Source: Dermanyssus gallinae (taxonomy: Eukaryota > Arthropoda > Arachnida > Mesostigmata > Dermanyssidae). Taken from it: a DNA stretch of 64,000 nt. The notes under the pieces are model-generated. The model did no database searches. It was not told where the DNA came from and worked only from the letters and a program-made list of their open reading frames with translations. Location: positions 868,001-932,000 of the forward strand of contig QVRM01004007.1 of assembly GCA_003439945.1 (NCBI GenBank), given 5' to 3'. Every line of letters begins with the position of its first letter. Position 1 is the first letter of the stretch. This document shows, one piece after another, positions 36,501 through 47,438 of the stretch. The position numbers and the translations under genes are program-made.

Positions 36501-37478
36501 GCCCGAGGAAGTACGCCGATAGCAGTTTAATGTATATTATCTAATAATATATTGATAACCAGTTGCAAACTTTTTTAAACAATAATAATCGCGGCGAACG
36601 ACCACACAGAGACGCCCATGTTAAACCTGTTAGTGTAGAATCTAATGAAAATGTTTTTATCGTAATGGTGAGGCCCGAGTGCATTGCTCACGAGCCTCTT
36701 ACTGATAAATTTACAAGATATCGATATTTTTACATTTTGATGAATTTTGGCAGGAACATTGTGATTGCTTGGTTTAGATAAAATACAGAGGACCGAAAAC
36801 GCTTCTCTGCCTGTGTAGGAAGAGCCGTTAGGCTGTTGGGAAAGAGCCGGCTGGGAACGCAGAGCTCTGCGTTCCTAGTCTCTCGCCCTCTTTTCCCTAG
36901 ACATTCTGCCACATTCACTGTTGTCTTATTAACCAGCGGAACCACAAGGCATTTAACAGCAAATTAATGTGGAACGTATAGGCGGTTGGTGCAACACCTC
37001 TCGCAATATATGGGTTTCCCGGAGTACGACTAAGAGTATTGGCTATGAGCATAATATAAAAGGTTCTCCAGCACACTTATAAAAATCGAATTCCAAAATG
37101 AAAAAACTCAGTCCTTACTGCACCGCAGCCCAGATAGCCCGGTCTAACAGAGACATCAACCAGTTAGGTTCTGCCAACGAACAAACGTTACAAAAACAAG
37201 CTGAGCGACCGACTGTCACAAGTTTGCTATTTGAAGGGCACGTAATTAATTAGTAGTAGTTGCACGCTGAAAGCGATAGGGACTGGTGGCGCCGCTGAAA
37301 GTGAGCCACGCTTGGGATGATTACCTCCGAGTAATTAGCAAGCTAGTGTATAAGCATGTTAATTTAGCTACTGCCGACGCACTGCTGTGACAACCAGCTC
37401 TTTGCAATCTACCGTATACTACCTAAATAGTGCAAACGGGGGAATCTAAATTACAAGTGCAGGTAAAATTTGACTTTT
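36501..37478. other. Intergenic; nothing recognised
   Basis: No motif-bearing frame or repeat seen. Confidence 0.4.
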
Positions 37479-37502
37479 ATATGTATATATATATATATAT
37501 AT
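37479..37502. repeat. (AT)n microsatellite
   Basis: A short AT tract with one TG. Confidence 0.95.
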
Positions 37503-37969
37503 AATAGATGGCTCATAAGAGAGATGGTCTGGAGATCTAGAATAAATCGCTATTGATTTGGCTTCTGTACCATAAATAACAAATAACAGGTCGAGGTTTT
37601 TAGTAGTTCAATTACTATTAGAAGTCGTACATCATGAACAAATAATTCTGCACAATTAGTGCGCAGTTGGTGTTCAACAAAAGTGTTCAATAGCTGAACA
37701 CTGTCATGTGACTTTGTGAGATCTCATAAACTACTTGACTATTGCCATGGCCACACCCGCTAGCTGTAATTAAAATTACCCAACAGAATGTCTACAATGA
37801 TGAAAGAAGCCATTTGATTCCAATGACGGTTGTGGATTAGAAAACGTGAGATAAGTTCATCTACCGAAAATAATATAAACTTGGAACGTGGCTTAAGAAG
37901 ATTAGCGTAACACAAGTCATTGTAGAGACACCCTGCTGGATACTCTAGACAAAATGTTGTCGAAATTTG
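37503..37969. other. Intergenic; nothing firm
   Basis: A minus-strand frame (37760-37975) is motif-free. Confidence 0.35.
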
Positions 37970-38770
37970 CCTCAACTCTGTAATTGTTATGGGCGATGTA
38001 AATGTTAATCTAGTGTCGGTTCCGCAGCCTAGCGTCTGTTTATCATTTTTCCGTTAGAGACTTTATCATCCGGCTGGCGGTTCCTCAAACTTTGCTCCTA
38101 GTAATTACCTGTTTTTTCTATGACCTACCAACAACTCCACGGTTACCGTTGACCAAATCGGCTCCAATGATACATTTTGAAATGTATATTATACTAAATT
38201 TGAGTGAAATAAATATAATTGTAAATCGGCTCCAAAAAAAAAGAGTCTAACACTGATACTTCCTACGCCGCTTACAATATGTCTCGCGGTGAACGGTTTA
38301 TGATGCAGTCAATGTGAATTCGGCATTCAACGCTTTTAGTAATATCCTAGTTCTTACATAAGAAAAGTCATTTAACCTTGCAGACCTTCCCCTTTTCGGT
38401 AGTTCGTATAAGGCGGGTAGTTTTTCCTTCTTACCAGGTTTACGGCGGCTGCGTCGCAGGGTTAATAAGTTGTACCGCAGACATCGTAAGATGAATTCGG
38501 TGAACACAAAAACCGCCTAATTAAACAGTCGCCGCCGCTATCTCGATGCAATCCGCGCTTCGAGGACAGAATTCTATCAAAATCGTTTAGAATTCTTGCG
38601 TGACGACACCTCTAAACTCTGGAAAATCATTACAAACGAGACACGCAGTAGTGGGCTTACCGTCCACTTTCTTAGTTGGCGATGATAAAACTTTGGAAAA
38701 CCCAGTAAAAATTGTAGACGAGTTAAACCGTCACTTTGCCACGTGACCAACCACTAGGTCACGCGCTAGG
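37970..38770 (+). mobile_element. LINE relic: endonuclease end to pre-RT linker
   Basis: VIVMGDVNVNL (from about 37983) matches the G-D-x-N strand of an apurinic-type endonuclease, with catalytic Asp and Asn present. At about 38.46-38.5 kb INKLYRRHRK, and at 38.57-38.63 kb FYQNRLEFLRDDTSKLWKII, match the basic linker and the K-x-W segment preceding RT in Jockey/CR1-like elements. RT itself is not seen. Several frameshifts. Confidence 0.65.
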
Positions 38771-39279
38771 TGGTTCACCTCGATAAAAAAAACTGATCGC
38801 TGAGACACTGTCATGGTGTCAAAAACGGCAAAATATCTGGGAGGCTACTCTTAATTCCGGCCTCACGGGCCGTGCCCACATCTTAGTCATATCCAAAAAC
38901 ATGCATATAATCGCCAGGGAAATTGATAAAATCCTGTCCCGGTACCATCGCTGATGTAGCGCTTCCGTGCGATGAACACAGAAACCATTTTGCTAGCCTG
39001 ACGCGTTGTCGTTAGCCTTTCAACGAACATTTTGTTGAATAGACGCGTGTTCTGTCTCAGCTGGAGCAGCATTATTTGATAAAGCTTCTTAATCTGAATT
39101 TAATTTTATCTAAAAGCGAGGGTATAAGGCCTTCGAGATACCAGCGCTAGTACACACTGATCGATTATATATATATATATAAAGCCGAGGCTCGAACCAC
39201 TTCAGCAAGCTCTCTTGAATACGCGTTGAACGTTAAGCGATAGCCTTTGCCGTATACAGCACTTTTATTGGCCGCAAGT
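38771..39279. other. No gene recognised; short AT tract
   Basis: A short (AT)n lies at about 39163-39181. A 61-codon minus frame (38887-39072) has no clear motif. Confidence 0.35.
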
Positions 39280-39380
39280 GGAAACAAGAATTTTACCAAG
39301 CTGACGAATCAACTCCTCGGTGATCGGGCCCGATCCGCCCAATGTTTCGAATGCAAAGGGTCGGTCGAAAGTCGTGCCGA
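39280..39380 (-). mobile_element. RLE-type LINE scrap
   Basis: The minus frame includes FDRPFAFETLGGSGPITEEL, close to FSPFAFETLGGPGPLTTTVI of the 47.5-49.0 kb copy. Only this short conserved block is recognisable. Confidence 0.65.
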
Positions 39381-40560
39381 GATTCCAGCGACGCCTATTT
39401 GCCAATGTAGTGCAGCGTATTACTGATGTTTTATATACACGAACACAGCGACGACATAGCTGCATGGGACTGAGACATGATTGTGAAAACATTTGCACTT
39501 GAATCACCTAAAGTAGTTGTAGTTCTTGGCTGTGAGTTATTCAGTCAGATCTAGATATTCGAGCCGTCTGGGTTTTCGACAGCATTGTCCTATGGTGTGA
39601 GCTAAACGCCTAGCAATATGTGGACCTCGACCTTGCTTTTCGCTTTATTTGTTGCTTGGAAGCGAAATTCAAGTGGAAACGGTCGCGCCACCCCCAAGTT
39701 CCAGGTATTTGTGGGCTATGCTGCTACTGTCTAAGCGTTTGTTAACAATAGTATCTACGTATATACACGCACGTGCACATATACATATATAGAGTCGCAA
39801 TTAATGTATTCGTGAGTACCCGCTGTGTGACTTGCGAGACCTATTCACCGACGTAAGTCACTTGTTAAGAGACTCCAAGGTGCCTACGGACCCTACGCTC
39901 GAATGAACACAGCCTCCGGCGGCCTTAGATATTTCTAGGCTGCAGGCTAAGTCGCCTACAGACTAGCTGACCTCACCACGCGACCGTCGGAGTCGGAGAC
40001 CTGACCTATTTTGACAAGGGCTCCCTCATTTAAGCATTTAACGCGATCCATTCCTTAGCTGCAGAGGAACAGATTGTAGGTAGTAGGTCTGTCCTGCAAT
40101 GTCCTGCGGTTGAAGTTAGTTGACGCGGCCCGTTGAATTGTAGGATTAGCATAACTCAATGCTGTTTCTAGATGTACTTCCCTGCTCCGGTATAAACAAA
40201 AATCCTACTACACAAGGATATATATCGGTGATGATAAAAAAGCTGACGATGTACAGCGTTGCACATGCTCGGCGTCTCTACGTAGCTACTACGCTGGACT
40301 ATCCTCCGTCCCTTGGAATCGCCGTGAGTCATATCTTCAATGCGCCGAAGGCCCGACATGTTAACATATCTAAGCTAGCATGGTCGCTGCTGCTCAGCGC
40401 TCAGCGCTCATGATTTGTCATCTATCTTTAATAAGCCTCGCTCAAAAAATCGCTTAACAACGGAAATCAAACCGGCGGCACCCGGTAACCATGACTAGCG
40501 CACTAGACCCCTAGACAACACCGCCATTGTGCACCTATCCTAGGGATGAAAAAAGAGGTC
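39381..40560. other. Intergenic; nothing recognised
   Basis: No motif-bearing frame. CAGCGCT is tandemly repeated near 40394-40409. Confidence 0.35.
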
Positions 40561-41300
40561 CCTAAAAAGGCCCATCCTATCCTTTGGTCAACTGAGAGGT
40601 GAGACACCTAGCTGAGACAAAGTTTGAGCGGTCAGACAGGCCGCTGACAGCTGTATCCCCCAATTTTGCGTTGCGTCAACTGTGGAGACGCCACGACACC
40701 AAGCCTAATGCATGCTCGAAGATTTATTTTGCCAATCAGAAGAACCTCCTTATTACGAATGTCAGACATCACCTGGCGGTTATTAGAAAAATACCTGGGG
40801 TTTCTAAGGTGACTTATATACTGGTAGAGGACGGGCTAAGCTTATAAACTGCGCGAAGTTAAAGACGTAGTCATAACGACGGCGGTATACTTGCTGGATC
40901 TAAATGGAGATTTAGCAAAACTCTAACACGGGCACTACTACCGGCGGTATCTAATGGAGGATTGGGCTTTTCCGGTCCTATCAGCTGAGTCGCCCCCCGC
41001 CAATGACAGCAATGTCGCATATGGCCTTTCTTAGACGAGGCCGATCGCAAAGAATTCAGAAGCGACTATACGCGGAAAGAGAGCATATAGTACCGGAAAT
41101 ATCTGTTCCCACCATGAGTGGGTAACTATACTTAGATGAGAAGTAGCTTGCCGATTTAATGCGCTCGGCTTATAACGACACTGCAAAAACCCGCCTGAGA
41201 ACAATTACATCTAGAAGAGCACGGGCCTGGCTAGCGCTCTTCCAGACAGCTCACTCTGTACATTGCTCGACAATATTAATCACGGCATGACGATAATTTC
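40561..41300 (+). mobile_element. Possible decayed LINE C-terminus
   Basis: Fragments such as LLPAVSNGGLGFSGPIS at about 40.94 kb and ARAWLALFQ at about 41.22 kb resemble the G-G-L-G and A-x-x-W-L blocks of RLE-bearing LINE proteins. They are in the right order and about the right distance apart. Stops are many, and the match could be chance. Confidence 0.3.
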
Positions 41301-41787
41301 CTTTTAGTCAGCAAAGCCCCTAGTATGCAACTGTGTCGGACTCACTTACACCCTGTATAATCCAGCGCAGTGCATTTTTAAGAACGTAAAAAATGTGGAG
41401 ACGAGGATATTTCCTTTACTCAAATGTTGGGCTGAACACCCCACACCGGTTCTCTTAGAGACCCCACGACGAAATCATTGCCTAATCAAATCTGCGCTAA
41501 GATAAGTAAAACCGTGAAAAATATACCTGACCGGCGGCTGACTCAAAACGGATTTAAAAACGGTGTCTACAATTGTAGCGGCCAAGTTGTTAAATTATTA
41601 TATCAGTCAGAACGTATTTTTTATTCCAAAGGTAAACTAGAACATATATTTTTATGTATATGCTGTTTCACGTGAATCAGCCACCTCCTTCGTGAAAAAT
41701 GAAAAAGGAAATATGCCGCATTACGGTTTGCAGCCGTTTTCGACGTTGGCTTGCTGAACATAGGCGTGTCGCTGTACAACATCCCTA
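41301..41787. other. Region upstream of the receptor's first supported exon
   Basis: No promoter element or exon can be assigned. Confidence 0.3.
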
Positions 41788-41815
41788 ATATATATATATA
41801 TATATATATATATAC
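41788..41815. repeat. (AT)n microsatellite
   Basis: About 28 bp of AT dinucleotides, 100 bp upstream of the first predicted receptor exon. Confidence 0.97.
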
Positions 41816-41918
41816 ACTTTCTTTATGTTAACTATCACTGACGAAGTTTTACATTGAAGGAATAAGTTAAAATATTTCTCTAATGTTGGTTTGCATGTTG
41901 GTTTGTCTGTGTCCTTAG

Positions 41919-41992
41919 AGCTGGTGATACGGCTCAACATCGTCACTGTTTCTACAATGGACGAAGCCGATTTATTGTGTCGTACCCACCAG
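41919..41992 (+). CDS. Predicted first coding exon of the receptor
   Basis: A pyrimidine-rich acceptor (TTTGTCTGTGTCCTTAG, ending at 41918) and a strong donor (CAG|GTAAGT at 41992/41993) bound this 74-bp exon. ATG at 41957 has A at -3 and G at +4, a good initiation context. From it, 12 codons (MDEADLLCRTHQ) lead in phase 0 to the next exon. The frame is also open upstream of the ATG within the exon, so an earlier start in a further exon is possible. If the exon is not real, translation could begin at the ATG that opens the next exon (42188). Confidence 0.5.
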
Positions 41993-42095
41993 GTAAGTGC
42001 CAAGCACGTTTATTTAATACCACGTTTGCGCGCTAATAAGCAGCCGACATTCTATCTACGGTACGTCACCAATATCCTGTCAATGACTCTGTTTG

Positions 42096-42114
42096 ATATA
42101 TGTATATTATATAA

Positions 42115-42161
<47 letters not shown>
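42096..42161. repeat. (AT)n microsatellite within first receptor intron
   Basis: It fills a third of the 195-bp intron. The intron length is a multiple of three and the tract reads Ile-Tyr, so the frame stays open through the intron. Confidence 0.97.
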
Positions 42162-42163
<2 letters not shown>

Positions 42164-42187
42164 TCAATAATCCCATCGTATTTCCAG

Positions 42188-42425
42188 ATGCCGAACTGCT
42201 CTGGAGGCATTATGGTCCCGGAAGGCTTATCCCGCGTAACAAGTGTCGAAGTCAACTATACGAGTAGCCTCAGCGAGGCGACATCAGCGGAAATTGGTGG
42301 CGCTAACGGTGGACGTGCAGCGGGCAATTCGTTGACGGAGGGAGGCTCGGATACTCTTTTCTTGCCCGAGACGAGTCTCTGTCTTCTCATCGCGTATACA
42401 TTCGTTTTTAGTTGTTGTTTCTTCG
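42188..42425 (+). CDS. Receptor exon: extracellular N-terminus and start of TM1
   Basis: An acceptor TATTTCCAG ends at 42187 and a donor G|GTACGT begins at 42426. The 238-bp exon encodes 79 codons plus one base. It holds two N-glycosylation sequons (N-C-S at the start, N-Y-T about 20 residues later), as expected of an extracellular N-terminus. A Ser/Gly/Glu-rich stretch follows, then a hydrophobic run (TSLCLLIAYTFVFSCCFF) that is the first half of TM1. The last base joins exon 3's first two to make Gly of the TM1 Gly-Asn motif. The region downstream in the same frame soon stops, which supports the donor. Confidence 0.75.
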
Positions 42426-42469
42426 GTACGTATGACTTCTGCTAATGTATGTAGCCCCACTGCTCAGCA

Positions 42470-43325
42470 GAGTTAGCTGGAACTTCAGTCACGGCTTTTA
42501 ATGTATGCATACCTCACAATAATGAGCTTCTTCACAAATATGATTACTGAAAGTTATTCGATTGTTTTCCGAATGGTCTTGGCTAAACTGATGTAAGACC
42601 TATTCTATTTATTTACTTTGTACTTGGGTACATTGAGTTCGTTTTCGACTCCGATCGGCTTGGTATGGCCTGGTCTGAAGGGTTGGGTTACTAAGCACTC
42701 AAGCGGACGTGGAAATGGCGCTAGATGCCAATATGTTGCCAACGAAACCGTATAGTGAGGACAGTCGAAATGCACGGGTTCACTCACGATACGAATGAGA
42801 GCCATACGCCAGCGCCGCCTCTCTTCGTAATGTTGCCTGGCTGGCTCTTACTCTCGCTACGGCGGTTAGCACGAAGCTGTTTTGCCGCCGGAATACACAC
42901 ACACACTACACAAATTCAATACTACCGCGCTATATATATATATATATATATAAGTCACCATCGCTCAACTAAATATCTCAATATATCGCTATAATCTCGG
43001 GTATATGCTTACGATTTAATTCAATCTCCGGTCGTATATAAGCAACAGCACACACAAAAGCAATAAAAACGATTGAAGTAAGAGCTCTTTGGCTAGACAT
43101 GCTTGTCTGCACCTGCACGGCTTTCTAGGATTTTCAATACAAAACTGTTTTTCCATATCATTCTTTCTCTGAGACACAATTAGTCGCAAAGCGCCGCAAA
43201 CTGTAAGACAAACAAGACGCACGCACACAAACGCACAAAAAGACACGACAGTCTTGCAACAATAGGTTAATATGGATTAAGTTTATATAGCAGACAACCG
43301 TGCAGCAGTGCAAAGAAAAGTAAAT
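42470..43325. repeat. Interspersed repeat, copy 1
   Basis: Nucleotide blocks are shared with copies 2 and 3: near 42540-42610 (GATTGTTTTC...GGTCTT...CTATTCTATTT), near 42680-42715, and across 43080-43310 (TTGGCTAGACATG, ACGGCTTTCTAGGATTTTCA, and a block before TAAATCTAAGA). A stretch at about 42735-43070, including an (AT)n at 42931-42952, is not shared and may be an insertion. On the minus strand 43250-43080 encodes GALRLI and ENPRKPCRC. Class unknown. Confidence 0.8.
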
Positions 43326-43329
43326 CTAA

Positions 43330-46300
43330 GAGGCGCATCGTTGATGCTCTCCGCATAATGCACGCATGTTTCCGAGCAATCTATGGCTATGCGAAGGAGA
43401 TAGCTTTGGAAATCACTGTGGCCGGTGAGATAGCGGGTAAGGAAAAATGCATACCGCACCCGCCGGTCGGCTTATCCACTGTTTAAGTCCTGCAAGACCA
43501 TTAGGTAAAGTGAGTGTGTGACACGGTGAGTCTGTGGGAATGGCATCCCACTATTCCTCCTGCCACGACCTAATCGTTCTTTCCTCTGCGCTTCTTTGTT
43601 AGACTCTAGCCCTCCTTCCCACATCCTTCTATTTCCAGTTCCTTTGTGGCCCCAGTACTAAGGCTGCGTTCGTGATTAACTGTACGGTAGGCTTGCGGGA
43701 TCCCAAGCGCCGCTATTATCCGCGTGCTTCTTAGAACCTTCTTTGCCGCCCTCGTTTTTACGTTGCAGGGTCCTTTTCGTTCAACCACACGGATTAGCGC
43801 TTTGAAGAGTCCGAATTGATTCACTAACCGACCATGCCGAACGTCACCGGCGTTCCCTCGGCCGGTGTATGTTTGGCAGGGCCTTGCCTGTGCCGTCTTT
43901 ACCGTGCACCTCCTGTTGTGGCTAGTGCCCTGTGTCCCTTATCTAGTAAGACACCAAGGTATCTGGCTTGTGTTACCTGCTTGATCTTCTCGCCAACATT
44001 AGTTTTATGTTGCCTACTTTCCTCCCCGTCAAGAGAATGGCGTTGCTCTTCTCCTGGGCGAGTTGTAGCCCAGTTTCATCTATTCATCTTTTTTCGACCG
44101 CAGAGCCATGTTTTTCTTTAGTTTAAGTTGTTCTTATGCATTTGCTCACGACTTACGCTACTGACAGTGTCATTTATGGGGACCTGCTCCCTATTCATCA
44201 AACCACTTTATGTTTTTCTTATGAAGGGTCTTCTATTTAATTTACTATCTGTCGCCAGCAGAACCTTTTGATTTTGGATACTTCCCGTTTTAAAAGGGAT
44301 ATGCACCTTCTATAATGTTAATAAGCGCAAATATTGGCTTCCTAGATCCTATAGCGTATTTAAATTCCATTTTAGCTCAGTTATAATCCACGCGCGCTAT
44401 GACCTTGTTCCACCAGTATTTTGATTGGCAGGTAGCCCTGCTTGGGTAAGCGGACTTAGCAGCCCTGGTAGCAGGCTTTAATGAGAGTGTCGTGCAGGTC
44501 TTGGGGGGGACTTGTGAGGGTTACCTTCTCGATTAAGGTTTTAAAGATCTTCTTCTTCCTTTCATTCTTATCGTAAACTCGATTCAATAGTGATCCCTGA
44601 GGTATTGTTCCTCGGCGCGAACTGTCTATTATTTTACTGTATCAGTCATTATGTCGTTTCAAAGAGTTAGATCCACCATTGCTTGATAGCAGGTCCTGTA
44701 GAATCGGGTTTTGCTATTGTTTCGTCTATACGGGCTCAGGCTAGCTGCCCATTCAAACTAGGTTTTTCCTCTCAACCCCTATGTTTTCAATGCCTCCGTA
44801 AAGTCCCCATTCTTCACTATCCCTATTTTGTCTGTGGCTTTACTTACTAATTATTCTATTTCCTAAGTAGGTCCTCCAGTGCCTCCAGACTCTCATTGGG
44901 TCTGCCGTAGCAAGAACACAGCATCCATCCTTCTAGCGCTTTCAACCATACAAGCCCATGTTTTATTTTTTTGCTTCTAAGTTTTATTATTTGTAGGGAG
45001 CCGACGTTTATAAATACTGCGCGCTGTGTTCGACCCGAGAAACTTTTTTTTATTTACTGCCACTGTTTAGTTTGCTTCGCTCAGTGCCACCAGCTTGACT
45101 CCACTTTTTGCCGCTACCTATTTGACTGAAAGCAGCCCCCCTTATCCTATGGAGCCTTCTTGTAACCCACCATATTATGTATGCTTGCCTCTTCAAGTTT
45201 CCTTCTAGCTACGTCCTTCTTTTCATTTTCTCTTTGCTCCGCCCTTTCGTTGGCTCGCCTCCGCCCTTGCTGCTTGTTTCCTTTCCATAATTAGCTGCGC
45301 GTATTGCGGGTGAGCCACAGTTCTCGGCTTATGGTCTCTTTTTTGAATATAGAACACCCCCGACTGATTGCCTTTTCTCTCCAGTCCCGTGATGCGTGCC
45401 TCATTTAGTTTCATCTATAGGAAGTTGGGATTAGAATCAATATTCAGCCCTGCATAGGCGCCTAATAGGGTCATTCCTTATTAGCCACAAGCCTCTTCGC
45501 GTCAAGAAGGTTACTTAGCATTGCCGCGTTTATTTCTTGTCGCCCCTTAGTGTCTCCATGTATGCCGTCGTAGTTTTGCGTATGTCTAGCAAACTCGGCA
45601 AGGCATCTTCTTTTTCCTCAGGGGTGAGAAAAAGCTATTACCGCTTGGGTAAGACCCGTCGCCACCCTGATGTCGACTTCCATTCCTCCCCCTATCCCAG
45701 AGCATTTGTAAAAGACATGACGGCTCCGATTCCCTTTTCCGTGATTTTGATGATTAGGCCTCTCTCTTTGTTCTTCTTAATTGATCTAAACATTACGCTG
45801 GTATCATTTGGATTAATATAAGGGCAATGTCTCTAATTACATCGTCCATAAATGACATCCATTCCACATGATGTCCACTTTTCCTTCAGTTTTCGTACAG
45901 CAGAATTCTGTTTCTCTTCTAACGGACTATGCCTCCTAGTTTGGAGATATGTGTAGTCCCACATTGCTCTTAAGTATTCTCTGTATTACCGACAACGGTC
46001 GCAAGTAGTTTTGTATTACTGCTGGCTGAGTTAGCAGTAGGTCCCATTGAATCTTCTAAGTACGCGTCACCTAGTTCCATTTGCTCGCTGCTGCACAGAA
46101 TCGCACCCCCTTTCAATAGACAGCCGAGTCAAGAACCCGATTAGTAGAAGTTGGTTTCTTATCTTTCTATATATACTCAAGTCCATCTCTGAAACTTTAT
46201 TAATGACCATGTGGTTTGCTTCGGCCATTCCTCCACAACCAGTCTGGCTGACTCTTCGAGGGAAGACAAAGATGCGATTCCTTCCTCTATGTCTTTTGCT

Positions 46301-46400
46301 GTCTGTAGGTTAGCAGGTTCTCTTCTTTTTCAGTTGGGATTTGCACACAGCCTCCCTGCCTTGCTAACGTACTTACTAACAAAGGTAATCAACGTTACGA
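43330..46400 (-). mobile_element. R1-like LINE relic lacking its RT core
   Basis: In minus-strand order: ORF1-like coding debris at 46.4-45.2 kb. An endonuclease at about 45.02-44.59 kb, with TQRAVFINVGSLQI, WMLCSCYGRPNESLEALEDL, a G-D-F remnant and V-D-L-T-L near its end. A linker with KYWWNKVIARVD at about 44.4 kb. A post-RT segment NAILLTGRKVG at about 44.04 kb. The C-terminal LTGHSDFQSYLLRIA and knuckle at 43.43-43.34 kb. Only about 150 bp separate the linker and post-RT blocks, so the RT palm is deleted. Frameshifts are frequent. The C-terminus matches the R1 lineage at 17.6-18.0 kb. Confidence 0.65.
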
Positions 46401-46990
46401 ACACGGAAGGGTTGGTCCGGTCTTTAGAATGCTCCTCTTATGAAAGTAAACTGACGCTAAAAAGACATTTTTTAAACTCTAAATATGGATATTCAATTTC
46501 AATACGTCATTTGCTCGATATTATAAAATAGAACTACATAAACCTGCATAATTGACCCGCCAACGTAGAGGTTGTATCTTTTAAATGCACAATTGGCATT
46601 TTCCGACGTACGAAAGTCCTCATAGAAAAAACTTATAACGCAGATCCAATTAGAGCTTCTGTTTGAGCGCATTCGATAGCCACGTTGGACGAACGCACTG
46701 GAAAATGAGCCTAGACGTTACCCTTAGTTCAAGATAAGTTATTACACTTGTTCCTGTTTGCGGCTTCTGGCATACCATTTTTGACCCTTCCTTTATCCTT
46801 CTTTTCGCCACAGTGATGAATATAATGTTTGTGACTCGCTGTTTATCGTATATGTGATATGGTTATGGTTATTTATTTACCCTTATCACTTACCTTACTT
46901 CAAAGGCTCAGCAAAAAGACAGTTTCCTTCTTTCAACAGCACACCTCCATCACGCGTGGAGATGTCCCGTCGGATAAATTCAGTTTCCTT
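46401..46990. other. Intron sequence; nothing recognised
   Basis: No motif-bearing frame seen. Confidence 0.35.
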
Positions 46991-46994
46991 CTCC

Positions 46995-47438
46995 CAGCGC
47001 TTCAACTGTATCAATATACAGTTAAAAAAAGTAGCACTTTAGTCCGGCTAAAGGGTGCACGCTCCCGCTTCTTCCCTCAAACCTTAGGCTTCCCGCAGCT
47101 AGTCTTCTGTAAATTAGTCGTCGTTGCAGTCAAAGACGACACGTTCTATTGTTTCCGGATAAACGGATTGGTAACGCAGCTGTTCGGCACAGAGCCAGTA
47201 GAGCCTCAGGTGTAGGTACTCCTATATCCCACGCTCTTTCCTGTGGCTTCGGTATCTGATGAGTCTAGGCTTCGTGTCCATTAAAGTCAACCAGTTATCT
47301 GATTGAGTCTTTCTTGACCTAAAGCTAGGCCACTCATCCCGCCGTCGACGAACTCGCAGTCAATCACAATCTTTCTCATAAATATGATTATTTAATGATC
47401 GGTTGTTTTCAAGTGGTCTTTAGTAGACGTATTCTATT
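46995..47438. repeat. Interspersed repeat, copy 2, left part
   Basis: 46995-47215 resembles 53560-53640 and 55430-55550 (a GTGCACGC block, CTTAGGCTT, TCTGTAAATTAGTCGTCG). 47240-47438 resembles 53660-53900 and 42520-42610 (GTGGCTTC, AAAGCTAGGCCA, GATCGGTTGTTTTC). It is interrupted at 47438 by the RLE-type LINE and resumes at 49036. Confidence 0.8.
47431..47438. repeat. Left target-site duplication of RLE-type LINE
   Basis: ATTCTATT at 47431-47438 is repeated at 49036-49043. It directly precedes the poly(T) that is the LINE's minus-strand tail. Confidence 0.85.

Noticed and set aside
41955..41992. S-T-M-D-E-A-D-L-L resembling the ABCA transporter S-T-H-x-M-D-E-A-D-L-L block
   Set aside because: The match is under ten residues, there is no Walker A or signature motif nearby, and the exon fits in phase with the receptor.
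41891..42445. A 184-codon open frame as one continuous gene
   Set aside because: It reads through a 195-bp intron whose splice sites are strong. The middle is mostly (AT)n-encoded Ile-Tyr. The two ends are better explained as exons.
44590..44640. T-I-P-Q-G-S read as the RT G-x-P-Q-G-S motif on the minus strand
   Set aside because: It lies upstream of the WWN linker, where RT cannot be. It fits better as the end of the endonuclease (T-L-S-D-H-type block).
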